Shown here: positions 17,469-25,494 of the stretch, piece by piece
How the letters are laid out: every line of letters starts with the position of its first letter
Position numbering within the stretch: the stretch's first letter is position 1
Program-made: the position numbers and the translations under genes
Assembly (NCBI GenBank): GCA_964247385.1
Contig: CAXTUB010000004.1
Coordinates: 62,001-126,000, forward strand
DNA: 64,000 nucleotides
Reading direction: 5' to 3'
From: TMP-86 sp964247385
Lineage (GTDB): Bacteria > Pseudomonadota > Gammaproteobacteria > Steroidobacterales > Steroidobacteraceae
The notes under the pieces: model-generated
What the model was told of the DNA's origin: nothing
What the model saw: the letters and a program-made list of their open reading frames with translations, nothing else
The model's database searches: none

Positions 17469-19684
17469 TAGAAGTCTCTTCGTACTGACACCGCAAAGCT
17501 TCGAGGCTCGCCGGGAAATAGTCCGGCAGCGAGCGACTGGAAGATGGGCGTCGAGACGGCGTAGTGCTTGTCGCCGATGTTCTTCAAGTTGAGCTGCAGC
17601 CGCCAGAGGTCGAAGGAATAATTAACGGCTGCATCGAAGACGGCGTAGGAGGGAATCTCTTTCAGCAAGGGCTTTCCATCCGGCGTCGCAAACGAGGTAT
17701 CCGAATTGTCGTAGGTCTTGACCTCCCCCACGTAGCGCGCGCCGCCCCCTACAGATAACCGTTCGCTGATCTCGTAGAGCGTGTAGAGGTTCGCCGTGAC
17801 GCGTGGGATCCACGGCCTCGTTTCTCCGTTGTTCACCGAATGATTGGGGTCGTTCGTCACCTTCGGATCCAGGACCGAGAAGCCGCCGCGCACTTGCCAG
17901 CGTCGAGTCACCCGGCCCGTTGCGTCCACTTCGATGCCCCGATGCCGCACGTCTTCGGCGCGATAGAGCGACTCGCCATTGACGTCGGCAAAGTCGAACA
18001 CGGCAATATTTTTTTCCCGGATCTCAAACGCTGCTGCGGTCAGCAGGATGGCCTGATGGGGGCGATACTTCGCGCCGATCTCATATTGCGTGCCCGACAA
18101 CGGCGCCAGGACACGGTAGTTTCTATCAATGCGCAAGTTCGGCTGGAAAGACTCGCTATACGACGCGTAGAGATCCAATCTTTCGATGGGCTCGTAAAGA
18201 ACGGCGCCGCGGTAATTCATCTGATTTCCCGGATCGAAATTATTGAACGATCCGAAATACAGCTGCTGGTCGATTCTAGGCTGCGAATAAGCCACACCGC
18301 CGACCAATGTCAGGGGGCGCGACACTTTGATCACGGCCTGAGTGGAAGCGGTCAGGTAGTTCATCCTTTGATCTTGCTGATAGGTATTGGTGGGCGTGAA
18401 CGCGTTGAAGATGTCGTTGATCGCCGCATCGCCCGCGAAAATATTCGGATTCGGCCCGGGGCCCCCGCCTGTCAGCTCGTAATTGTCGTACTCGTAATGT
18501 TGGTAGCGAATGCTGCCCGAGACTGAGCTGTCGTCGAGACCGAGATCATCGAGCTTCCGGGAGGCCGAGACCGCGAGCGAATAATCCTCGATGTGCCAAT
18601 CGATGAATCGCTCGCCGCCATAGGGGAAACTCCCATCGCTCGCCACGTAGCTGTAGTTGTACTGGTTTCCGCCGCGGTGCTTCAGATGGTGGTATAGAGC
18701 CTTCAAGTCGAAAGACCAAAGGTTGGAGGGATTCCATGAAAGTCCCGAGTCCACGCGGAAGGTCTGGCTCACGTTGTTCAGGTCCGAACCACCAATGAAG
18801 AAAGAACGCGGTACCTTCACGAAAGATCCGTCTTCGAACGTGGGGATGCCGTTGTAAGGAGTGTTTTTCGTGCGCTGATAGCTGGTCCGAAAGTAGCCAG
18901 TCAGGGCGGGGTTCACGTCAAAATCCAGTCCGATGTAGGCTACCGCGCGATTCTTCTTCACGAAGTCGACGAAACTGCCCTGATCCTCGTAAGCCGCAAC
19001 GCCAATGCCGCGAACCGTGCCCGCGGCATTCAAGCTCTGAGCGAGCTCGCCTTCGACGCGGTAGCGCCCGAAAGACCCCCCGAGTACTTCCACAGAGCTT
19101 CGCACGTCCGATGAGGCACTCTTGGAAACGAGATTCACGATGCCGCCCGGGCTCTGCGCGCCATACACAACAGAGGCCGGCCCTTTGACCACTTCATAAC
19201 GCGCGAGGATCGCAGCGTCCGGCTCGGGAATTTGATAGCCGACGGTCAGCCCATCAATGGCGTAGTTTGCGGAAAACCCGCGTATCCAGAACTCATTGGC
19301 ATCGCTTGGGTTATAGCTCCCCCACATGGCGCCGGTCGTGTACTGCGCGATTTCGCTCGCATCCTTGAGATCGGCAGCGCCAACGAAATCGTTGTTGACG
19401 ATGCTGATCGACTGCGGAATCTTGTCAATGGGCAGCGGTAGATTGGTGATTCCGCTCGTATCCTCATCGAGGAACCGATATCCCGTGACAGTGACCTCGT
19501 CCAGATTCTCGGTCGAGACTTGTGCCGCGCACACGCCGGAGAGCGCAAGACTCAGCGTGGTGATTGAGAAAAGGCAAAGCGCGTCCCTGTGACGCCGTGC
19601 CGATGGTGTCGCATGTTCATTCAGCTCGCAGGTGAGGGGCCGCGATTTCCGCGCAACCTGGACGAGCAATTTCGACTGGTTCAT
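17468..19684 (-). CDS. TonB-dependent siderophore receptor
   Basis: An outer-membrane receptor of 738 aa. An extended signal region ends near SGVCAA and is followed by a TonB-box-like stretch (LDEVTVTGYR). The plug domain contains PQSISIVN, FWIRGFSANYAIDG and RYEVVKGPASVVYGAQSPGG, the typical siderophore-receptor signature. The 22-strand barrel ends in a terminal Phe (SVRRDF), required for BAM-mediated assembly. It imports ferric siderophores using TonB/ExbBD energy. Its operon partner is the PepSY protein. I see no convincing Fur box upstream. Confidence 0.93.
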   Translation of the reverse strand: MNQSKLLVQVARKSRPLTCELNEHATPSARRHRDALCLFSITTLSLALSGVCAAQVSTENLDEVTVTGYRFLDEDTSGITNLPLPIDKIPQSISIVNNDFVGAADLKDASEIAQYTTGAMWGSYNPSDANEFWIRGFSANYAIDGLTVGYQIPEPDAAILARYEVVKGPASVVYGAQSPGGIVNLVSKSASSDVRSSVEVLGGSFGRYRVEGELAQSLNAAGTVRGIGVAAYEDQGSFVDFVKKNRAVAYIGLDFDVNPALTGYFRTSYQRTKNTPYNGIPTFEDGSFVKVPRSFFIGGSDLNNVSQTFRVDSGLSWNPSNLWSFDLKALYHHLKHRGGNQYNYSYVASDGSFPYGGERFIDWHIEDYSLAVSASRKLDDLGLDDSSVSGSIRYQHYEYDNYELTGGGPGPNPNIFAGDAAINDIFNAFTPTNTYQQDQRMNYLTASTQAVIKVSRPLTLVGGVAYSQPRIDQQLYFGSFNNFDPGNQMNYRGAVLYEPIERLDLYASYSESFQPNLRIDRNYRVLAPLSGTQYEIGAKYRPHQAILLTAAAFEIREKNIAVFDFADVNGESLYRAEDVRHRGIEVDATGRVTRRWQVRGGFSVLDPKVTNDPNHSVNNGETRPWIPRVTANLYTLYEISERLSVGGGARYVGEVKTYDNSDTSFATPDGKPLLKEIPSYAVFDAAVNYSFDLWRLQLNLKNIGDKHYAVSTPIFQSLAAGLFPGEPRSFAVSVRRDF

Positions 19685-19922
19685 TATTTCGTCTCCGCAT
19701 CGATGGATTCTCCAGGCGCGCCAATCTTGGCGACCCTGGCCGCCTTGATCAGGAGCAATGTCTGGGAGAGTGAGTTTCGAGTCGCTTAGCGATCAGCAGG
19801 CTCGCCGCCAAGACGCGGCCCTAGGACTTGCCTATGGAGCGATCTTCGTGCGGAAAGATGCCTCGTGCCGCAGGGCACGTCGGCAAGCTTACAAAGCTGC
19901 GACTGCGTGGTCTCTCAAGAGA

Positions 19923-20465
19923 TCAGGCAGGAGTCGGCGGGCCCCGTGGAAGGCGGTTAGGAGGGAAAGCCGTGCGAGGAACTAAAGGAAGAGAGGGAGG
20001 CTGGATGCTTCGAGCGACCGGCAGGAGCAAGACCACCGCCATCACGCTCGCGTGACCACTGACCATGGTCGTCGCAGCGACGGCGAAGGGACAAAGGCTC
20101 AGGCTTCCATGCTTTAGCATTCCATCGTGCGAGAAATGAGACTTCATCGCCGACATGTCAGTCGCCGGCATGTCAGTCGCCGACATGTCCATCCCCGACA
20201 TGTCCACACCGGCCATCCCTGCCATCTCGCGAGACATGGCGGGCGGTGCACTCAATCCATGCATCGAGGCATATCCGGGGCATAGGACCAAGCCTTCGGG
20301 ACCTGGCATGAATCCGAGCGGAATCAACGCGCGTGCGCAAAACGCCGTCATCAACAGCGTCACAAGCAGCGGGTGACTACCCCACCTGAAGACTGTTCGG
20401 TTCACGCGCTTAAGTCTACTGCGATCGGAGGGGTTCGTGGCGGGGATCGATCCGAGTTGCATCAT
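19923..20465 (-). CDS. DUF2946 family protein with Met-rich insert
   Basis: A 180-aa small membrane protein. RALIPLGFMPG near residue 45 is the DUF2946 hallmark, and CPFAVAA followed by a hydrophobic helix lies towards the C-terminus. Between them, residues ~75-115 form a Met/Asp-rich segment (MSGMDMSATDMPATDM) encoded by 15-nt repeats that could bind Cu(I) or another soft metal. DUF2946 genes commonly sit beside TonB receptors and copper genes, as here. The function is not established. Confidence 0.7.
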   Translation of the reverse strand: MMQLGSIPATNPSDRSRLKRVNRTVFRWGSHPLLVTLLMTAFCARALIPLGFMPGPEGLVLCPGYASMHGLSAPPAMSREMAGMAGVDMSGMDMSATDMPATDMSAMKSHFSHDGMLKHGSLSLCPFAVAATTMVSGHASVMAVVLLLPVARSIQPPSLPLVPRTAFPPNRLPRGPPTPA

Positions 20466-20561
20466 GCGCAGTACAATTTCCCCTCTACGTCTCCCGACTC
20501 GAGGAAGCTATCGTTGTTTAATGCGTAGCAGAGAGCGGCTGATGCGCGTACTGAATGAGGC

Positions 20562-20990
20562 ATGCCGATGGAAAAATGGATCATTTATGCACTGATCTCA
20601 ATGATTTTTGCCGGCTTCACTTCAGTCATCGCCAAGCTTGGGCTGGTCGGCATCTCGGGGGATTTGGGACTTGCAATTCGCACACTGTTCGTTTTTGTTT
20701 TCGTGCTTGCATTCGCGGCCGCCGTGGTGCCGCGGGCAGAACTGAGCGTGCTGACGTCGAGTAATCTGATTTGGCTCGGCCTATCTGCCGTTACCACGAC
20801 CTTCTCTTGGGTCTTTTATTATAAGGCGATCAAGCTTGGCGACGTTTCGACGGTGGCCCTGATCGATAAAGGGAGTGTCGTCGTCGCGGTGTTGATGGCG
20901 ACTTGGGTTCTCAATGAAACTCTTTCATTGAAAAAGGTTGCGGGTGCGGCGCTGATCGCCGGAGGCTTGTTCGTGATTTCGCGGCGTTAG
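20562..20990 (+). CDS. Half-size EamA/DMT-family transporter
   Basis: A 142-aa protein with about five hydrophobic helices and a single EamA domain, half the length of typical drug/metabolite transporters, so it probably works as a dimer. MEKWIIYALISMIFAGFTSVIAKLGL at the start and KKVAGAALIAGGLFVISRR at the end are typical of the short bacterial/archaeal EamA proteins. The substrate is unknown. The start may be the second ATG two codons on. Confidence 0.82.
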   Translation: MPMEKWIIYALISMIFAGFTSVIAKLGLVGISGDLGLAIRTLFVFVFVLAFAAAVVPRAELSVLTSSNLIWLGLSAVTTTFSWVFYYKAIKLGDVSTVALIDKGSVVVAVLMATWVLNETLSLKKVAGAALIAGGLFVISRR

Positions 20991-21137
20991 CCACGCAAGC
21001 GAGCACCCTTTGATCAAGGCTCAATCGTGAGTTCGAGTGACGGCAAGCATGCGCGGGAATTTGGCCGCGGAACGACGTCGGGTGAGCTCAGCGCGGGTGA
21101 TGACAACAGCGCGGCTCCCACCCCGCGAGGATCTCGA

Positions 21138-21524
21138 ATGATGCTTTCCATTGGAGTGATTTCTCTCGGCGCAGCGTTAGGCGCACTGCTGCGCTGGTAT
21201 TTTGCGAATCGCTGGAATGCGCTCTTCCCTGCCTTACCGCCAGGCACTCTCATCGCAAACATGCTGGGCGGTTACTTGATCGGCATTGCGATGGCCGTGT
21301 TCGTAGCCAATCCGGCGCTGTCGCCACAATGGCGATTGCTGACGGTCACCGGTTTTCTGGGAGGGCTCACTACGTTTTCGACTTTTTCCGCCGAAGTGGT
21401 CACTGCGATCATGGAAGGCCAAAGCGTCTGGGCGATTCTCACGGTGGCTGTGCATGTAACGGGAAGCGTTTTGATGACCCTGTGCGGGCTCGGCACCGTC
21501 CGGCTGGCGAGGTCCTTACTATGA
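21138..21524 (+). CDS. crcB: Fluoride channel CrcB (Fluc)
   Basis: A 128-aa four-helix protein that forms dual-topology dimers and exports fluoride. Family motifs are GAALGALLRWYFAN, GTLIANMLGGYLIG and the pore motif TGFLGGLTTFSTFS. ATG 21138 follows a GAGG sequence and gives the usual length; the longer reading from 21027 adds a low-complexity leader. No fluoride riboswitch is recognisable upstream. The stop codon lies inside a 17-nt direct repeat. Confidence 0.92.
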   Translation: MMLSIGVISLGAALGALLRWYFANRWNALFPALPPGTLIANMLGGYLIGIAMAVFVANPALSPQWRLLTVTGFLGGLTTFSTFSAEVVTAIMEGQSVWAILTVAVHVTGSVLMTLCGLGTVRLARSLL

Positions 21525-21554
21525 AGCGCTCGATGCTATGAAGCGCTCGATGCT
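21521..21554 (+). repeat. 17-nt direct repeat across the crcB stop codon
   Basis: ATGAAGCGCTCGATGCT occurs twice head to tail (21521-21537 and 21538-21554). The first copy contains the crcB TGA. A degenerate continuation reaches ~21595. Confidence 0.85.
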
Positions 21555-21723
21555 GAAGCAGTCGGGCGCTGTGAATCACTCGAGGCATTCGCTATGAAAC
21601 ATCGGGTGAGATCGTCATCCCGGAGTCTTACGCACTCAAGCGACGTGCACCGGCAAGACGATCAGTGCTTTCGCTCGTACCCTGGCGTGCCCTGCGCTGA
21701 GCGCATGATCTAGGAATGTTTCG

Positions 21724-22864
21724 ATGGCGCATGAACCGGCTCCCGCTGTAGACGATGCTTCGCGCACGGGCTCGACCGGCCCGCAGCGTTATTCAGAGGC
21801 TGTCGAATCGATCGAGGCGAGCGAGACAGAGACCTTTCAAAAAATTGCGGATCAGTTCGCCGCGATCGCCGCGTCCACGCAAGCCCAAGGCAGCGGCGCT
21901 ATCCGAACATCTCACGCCAAGAGCACGGCGCTCATCAAGGCACACTTGACGGTTGCGGCCGGTCTTCCGGCCGATCTTGCCCAAGGTCTGTTTGCAAAGC
22001 CCGCTGAGTACGAGGTACTGATTCGGTTTGCCCAGGGTCCCGGCGAGATCCTCGATGACGACACCTCGACCCATCGAGGCATGGCAATCAAAATATTGAA
22101 CGTGCGCGAGCCGCGCATCGCAGAAAGCATCGGACGATTGACGCAAGACTGGCTGTTCGAAGCGGGGGAGCACGGAGTTTCTCAACGCTAATGCGAGTAC
22201 GTTCTTGCTCAACCTGCGCGCAGGCGTCTCCAACGCGCCGAAGCTGCCGCATGCAGCAAAGCACGCGGTCTCAACACTCGCCCGCGGGGCTAACACCGCG
22301 CTACAATCTGTCGGCCTGAGCTCGAACACGCTGGGTTTTTTTGGACACCGCCCGGTGCATCCGCTGGCGGAAAATTATTACTCGCAGGTACCGCTCCGTT
22401 GGGGCGACTACATTGCCAAAATTGGCCTGTTTCCCACCAAAGAAACGCTCGAGTCTCTTGCTGAATACAAGATCGACACGAGCGATGCGAATGCTTTTCG
22501 CAATGCCATGTCGGAGCACTTTCGCGCGCGCGGCGCCACCTTCCAGCTCCGCGTGCAGCTGGCATTGAATCCCGACGATATGCCGGTGGAGAACGCCGCA
22601 AAGAAGTGGCCTGAAGACCAGAGCCCGTACCGCACCGTTGCGACTCTGACCCTCGAGCCGCAGGACTGCAACTCGGCGGCGCGCCGCCGATATTTCGATC
22701 AGAGACTCTCGTTCAACCCTGCGAACAGCATTCGCGATCACCAGCCGCTCGGTCAAATCATGCGTGCGCGCCTGTTTGTTTATCAGAGGTTGGCTGCACT
22801 TCGGCAGAAAACCAGCGGCGAACTGCTGGTGGAACCCGACCGCTTGAGCGAAGTTCCCGACTAG
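21724..22864 (+). pseudogene. Catalase-family (SrpA-like) protein, frameshifted
   Basis: Two adjacent reading frames together encode a ~375-aa catalase-fold haem protein of the catalase-related/SrpA type. The first gives TSHAKSTALIKAHLTV, RFAQGPGEILDD and THRGMAIKILNV; the second continues FLNANASTFLLNLRAG and FFGHRPVHPLAENYYSQVPLRWGDYIAK. The break falls in the G5 run near 22163-22167: with four G the frame reads FEAGSTEFLNAN without interruption. A 1-nt insertion, real or a sequencing artefact, is therefore the simplest explanation. Homologues are haem proteins often lacking full catalase activity. Confidence 0.85.
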
Positions 22865-23376
22865 GCTGGAGCCGAATGACCCGCTCGAGCGCTGCCTTCC
22901 AGTTGCAACAGGTGCGCCTTTCTGTGCAACCCACCCGCGAAACCGATGAGCTTGCCGTTGGCGCCGATCACCCGGTGGCATGGCGCCACGATGCAGATGG
23001 GGTTTCTTCCGTTGGCGGCGCCCACCGCACGCACAGCGCGCGGGCTGCCGATGTACTGGGCAATCTGTGCGTAGGAGCGAGTTTCGCCATAAGGAATCTT
23101 CAATAGGGCGTTCCACACCCGACGCTGAAATTCGGTGCCGGTGAAATCCAGCGGCAGCTCAAAAGTTTTTCGCCGCCCCGCAAAATATTCGCTAAGTTGC
23201 AACTCGGCGTCGCGCAACAGCGGATGCTCATCATCCCGCCTGCATGCGTCGTGCGAGACGCGTTGCTGAGCATCGCTTTCCCACAGAATCGCGGACAACC
23301 CGGCTGCGTTGGCGATCAGCGTGAGGTCGCCCACGGGCGAGGGCGCGGTCTTGAAGACGCTTCTCATCGGGCTCAT
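22861..23376 (-). CDS. ogt: Methylated-DNA--protein-cysteine S-methyltransferase
   Basis: A suicide DNA-repair protein that transfers O6-methyl groups from guanine to its own cysteine. The active-site motif is IVAPCHRVIG with C133, preceded by the HTH and arginine-finger region SPRAVRAVGAANGRNP. The length of 171 aa matches Ogt. It is divergent from the Ada/AlkA fusion gene, with 128 nt between them carrying nested palindromes, suggesting shared control. Confidence 0.93.
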   Translation of the reverse strand: MSPMRSVFKTAPSPVGDLTLIANAAGLSAILWESDAQQRVSHDACRRDDEHPLLRDAELQLSEYFAGRRKTFELPLDFTGTEFQRRVWNALLKIPYGETRSYAQIAQYIGSPRAVRAVGAANGRNPICIVAPCHRVIGANGKLIGFAGGLHRKAHLLQLEGSARAGHSAPA

Positions 23377-23410
23377 ACGGTGGGTTCCTCTGCCATGGAG
23401 GCAGTGTACG

Positions 23411-23479
23411 CATGGCGGAACGCCATGCTCGCCGTTTTCGGACGCCTGAGCGCCGAATAGCCATGTCCGAAAATGGCTA
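23411..23479. promoter_or_regulatory. Nested inverted repeats between ogt and the Ada/AlkA gene
   Basis: Three palindromes lie in the divergent intergenic region: CATGGCG-GAA-CGCCATG (23411-23427, perfect), GCCGTTTTCGGAC (23431-23443) with GTCCGAAAATGGC (23465-23477), 12 of 13 positions complementary, and TAGCCAT...ATGGCTA (23458-23479, perfect). They fit an operator for an alkylation-responsive regulator. They do not resemble the E. coli Ada box. Confidence 0.5.
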
Positions 23480-23504
23480 GTGCAGGCGGCCGGCGGAGAT
23501 TAGA

Positions 23505-25034
23505 GTGGATTTCGTGGCGAACCATCAGCCGACGACGCCCAGCAACAAAAGTTTCTACCGTGCGTTGTGCGCGCGCGATCGCCGCTTCGACGGCGTATTT
23601 TTCGTCGGCGTCACTTCGACGCGAATTTACTGCCGTCCTATCTGCCCTGCGCGCACGCCGAAACTTGCAAACTGCCGATTCTACTGCGGCGCGGCGCTGG
23701 CCGAGCAAGCGGGGTTCAGGCCGTGTTTACGCTGCCGCCCGGAACTCGCGCCGGGTAATGCGCCGGTGGACCGAGCACAAAACGTTGCGCAAGCCATCGT
23801 GCTGCTCATCGAAGACGGCAACGTGGCGGATGATGGGGGACTCGAGGCCGTTGCCGATCGATTCGAACTGAGCTCGCGGCATATTCGGCGGATCATTCAG
23901 CAACAGCTCGGCGTGCCGCCGTCACGGCTCGTCCTCACGCGACGCCTGCTGCTTGCCAAACGCCTGCTCACAGAGACTGCCTTGCCTATAACAGAGATTG
24001 CTTTCGCGAGCGGATTTGCGAGCTTGCGGCGGTTCAATGACGCGTTCAAAACATGTTACCAAATGGCTCCCTCCAGATTGCGCCACAGCGCTATGGCAAC
24101 GAGTCAGCGCGCAGCGGCGGCGAGCTGCGATCCGAGCAATCGTTTGGATGCTTCAACGCTGCAACTCGCGTACCGGCCGCCCTTTGATTGGCGAGCCATG
24201 ATTGAATTTCTTATGGCACGCCGTCTCGAAGGCGTGGAGTGGATCACGCAATCACATTATGCACGGACGGCGCAGCTTGGCCGGCATCGGGGGTGGATTC
24301 GCGTGACGCCGGCGTACCAGGCTCACGCGCTGCAACTGCAATTCAGCCATTCTTTGGTGCCGGCATTGCCTATGCTGCTGTCGCGAGTGCGCAATTTGTT
24401 CGATCTCGATGCGCGGCCCGATCTCATCAAACGGCATTTGCAGCGCGATCCGTATCTCGAACGTTCCGTGCGCAGCGAGCCCGGTTTGCGAGTCCCCGGG
24501 GCCTTCGATGGTTTCGAAATCGGCGTGCGTGCCATTCTCGGACAGCAAGTCACCGTGAGATCTGCAACCGCCGCCGCCGCGAAGGTGGCTCAAGCGTTCG
24601 GTGAGTCGATTTCGACTCCATTCGCCGAATTGCATCGACTCGCTCCAACGGCAGCGCGCATCGCTCGAGCGAGAGATTCGGAAATCGCGCAGCTGGGAAT
24701 CAGCCGTGCCCAAGCGCGCACCATGGTTGCTCTCGCACAAGCAAACGTCGAAGGTCTAGTCTGCCTCGATCCGCCGATGCATCAAGAGCCCGAAATGGAA
24801 ATCGAGCGGCTCGCCCTGGTGCCCGGCATCGGTGCATGGACTGCGCACTACATAGCGATGCGCGCCCTGCGCTGGCCGGACGCATTTCCGCCCGGCGATG
24901 CAGCCGTCCGCGCTCGCTTGGGCGGATTATCTCAAATGCAGATCGAAAAACTCGCGCAGCGTTGGAAGCCGTGGCGCAGCTATGCGCTGCTGCATCTCTG
25001 GCGCTGCCGGCGAGAAACTCTACCCGTGAACTAG
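23505..25034 (+). CDS. Ada-like zinc/AraC domain fused to AlkA DNA-3-methyladenine glycosylase
   Basis: The 509-aa protein combines regulation and repair. Residues ~15-85 form an Ada-type zinc domain with C43, C47, C74 and C77. Residues ~95-195 are an AraC-type HTH (LEAVADRFELSSRHIRRI, FASGFASLRRFNDAFK). Residues ~215-505 are AlkA, with the HhH-GPD motif LVPGIGAWTAHYIAMRAL and catalytic D465. By family knowledge it senses methyl phosphotriesters through its cysteines and excises alkylated bases. The O6-methyltransferase domain of classical Ada is absent and is supplied by the divergent ogt. The start codon is GTG, with GGAG upstream. Confidence 0.93.
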   Translation: MDFVANHQPTTPSNKSFYRALCARDRRFDGVFFVGVTSTRIYCRPICPARTPKLANCRFYCGAALAEQAGFRPCLRCRPELAPGNAPVDRAQNVAQAIVLLIEDGNVADDGGLEAVADRFELSSRHIRRIIQQQLGVPPSRLVLTRRLLLAKRLLTETALPITEIAFASGFASLRRFNDAFKTCYQMAPSRLRHSAMATSQRAAAASCDPSNRLDASTLQLAYRPPFDWRAMIEFLMARRLEGVEWITQSHYARTAQLGRHRGWIRVTPAYQAHALQLQFSHSLVPALPMLLSRVRNLFDLDARPDLIKRHLQRDPYLERSVRSEPGLRVPGAFDGFEIGVRAILGQQVTVRSATAAAAKVAQAFGESISTPFAELHRLAPTAARIARARDSEIAQLGISRAQARTMVALAQANVEGLVCLDPPMHQEPEMEIERLALVPGIGAWTAHYIAMRALRWPDAFPPGDAAVRARLGGLSQMQIEKLAQRWKPWRSYALLHLWRCRRETLPVN

Positions 25035-25044
25035 GAGCGAATGT

Positions 25045-25260
25045 TCACGGGGCCGCCGCGCTCAAATGGTCAGCCGCAGAGCGGCTCTCCAAACCTTCCT
25101 CGCGTTTGATGCGCGCATAAATCTCTTCGCGATGCACCGACACTTCGCGCGGCGCGTTGACGCCGACTCGCACCTGATTTCCTTTGACACCCAAGACGGT
25201 GACCGTCACTTCATTGCCGATCATCACGGTCTCGCCCACTCGCCTCGTAAGAATCAACAT
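25045..25260 (-). CDS. csrA: Carbon storage regulator CsrA
   Basis: A 71-aa RNA-binding translational regulator. MLILTRRVGETVMIG, VTVLGVKGNQVRVGVNAP and VSVHREEIYARI are canonical; the last ~15 residues form a variable tail. As a dimer it binds GGA motifs in mRNA leaders and controls carbon storage, motility and biofilm genes. It lies downstream of alaS on the same strand, the usual gammaproteobacterial position. Confidence 0.97.
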   Translation of the reverse strand: MLILTRRVGETVMIGNEVTVTVLGVKGNQVRVGVNAPREVSVHREEIYARIKREEGLESRSAADHLSAAAP

Positions 25261-25440
25261 TGCGCACTCCGCGATCGGCTATTGCTGATGTGCCCGAGAA
25301 TACTGTAATCGCAACTTGATTGCTTTTCGCGCGCGGCGCGATCTTGTGGGTGCAAAACACCGACATGCATTGATAAAAATTGCAATTGAGCCGGCTAGGG
25401 CGTTAGCGGAGCCGGCGCCCCGCCTTAACGCTCGGTTGGC

Positions 25441-25494
25441 AAGGCGCGCTCACGCGGCACGGCGCGCTCAGGCGGCAAGGCGGCTTCGGACGAG
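25441..25494. repeat. 18-nt tandem repeat across the alaS stop codon
   Basis: Three imperfect 18-nt units (AAGGCGCGCTCACGCGGC, ACGGCGCGCTCAGGCGGC and a more diverged third) span the end of alaS. The alaS stop lies in the second unit. Confidence 0.6.

Noticed and set aside
19685..19922. Fur box before the TonB receptor
   Set aside because: No GATAAT-type repeats are found; the region is GC-rich without a clear palindrome.
20991..21137. Fluoride riboswitch upstream of crcB
   Set aside because: The conserved crcB-motif RNA elements are not recognisable in this short leader.
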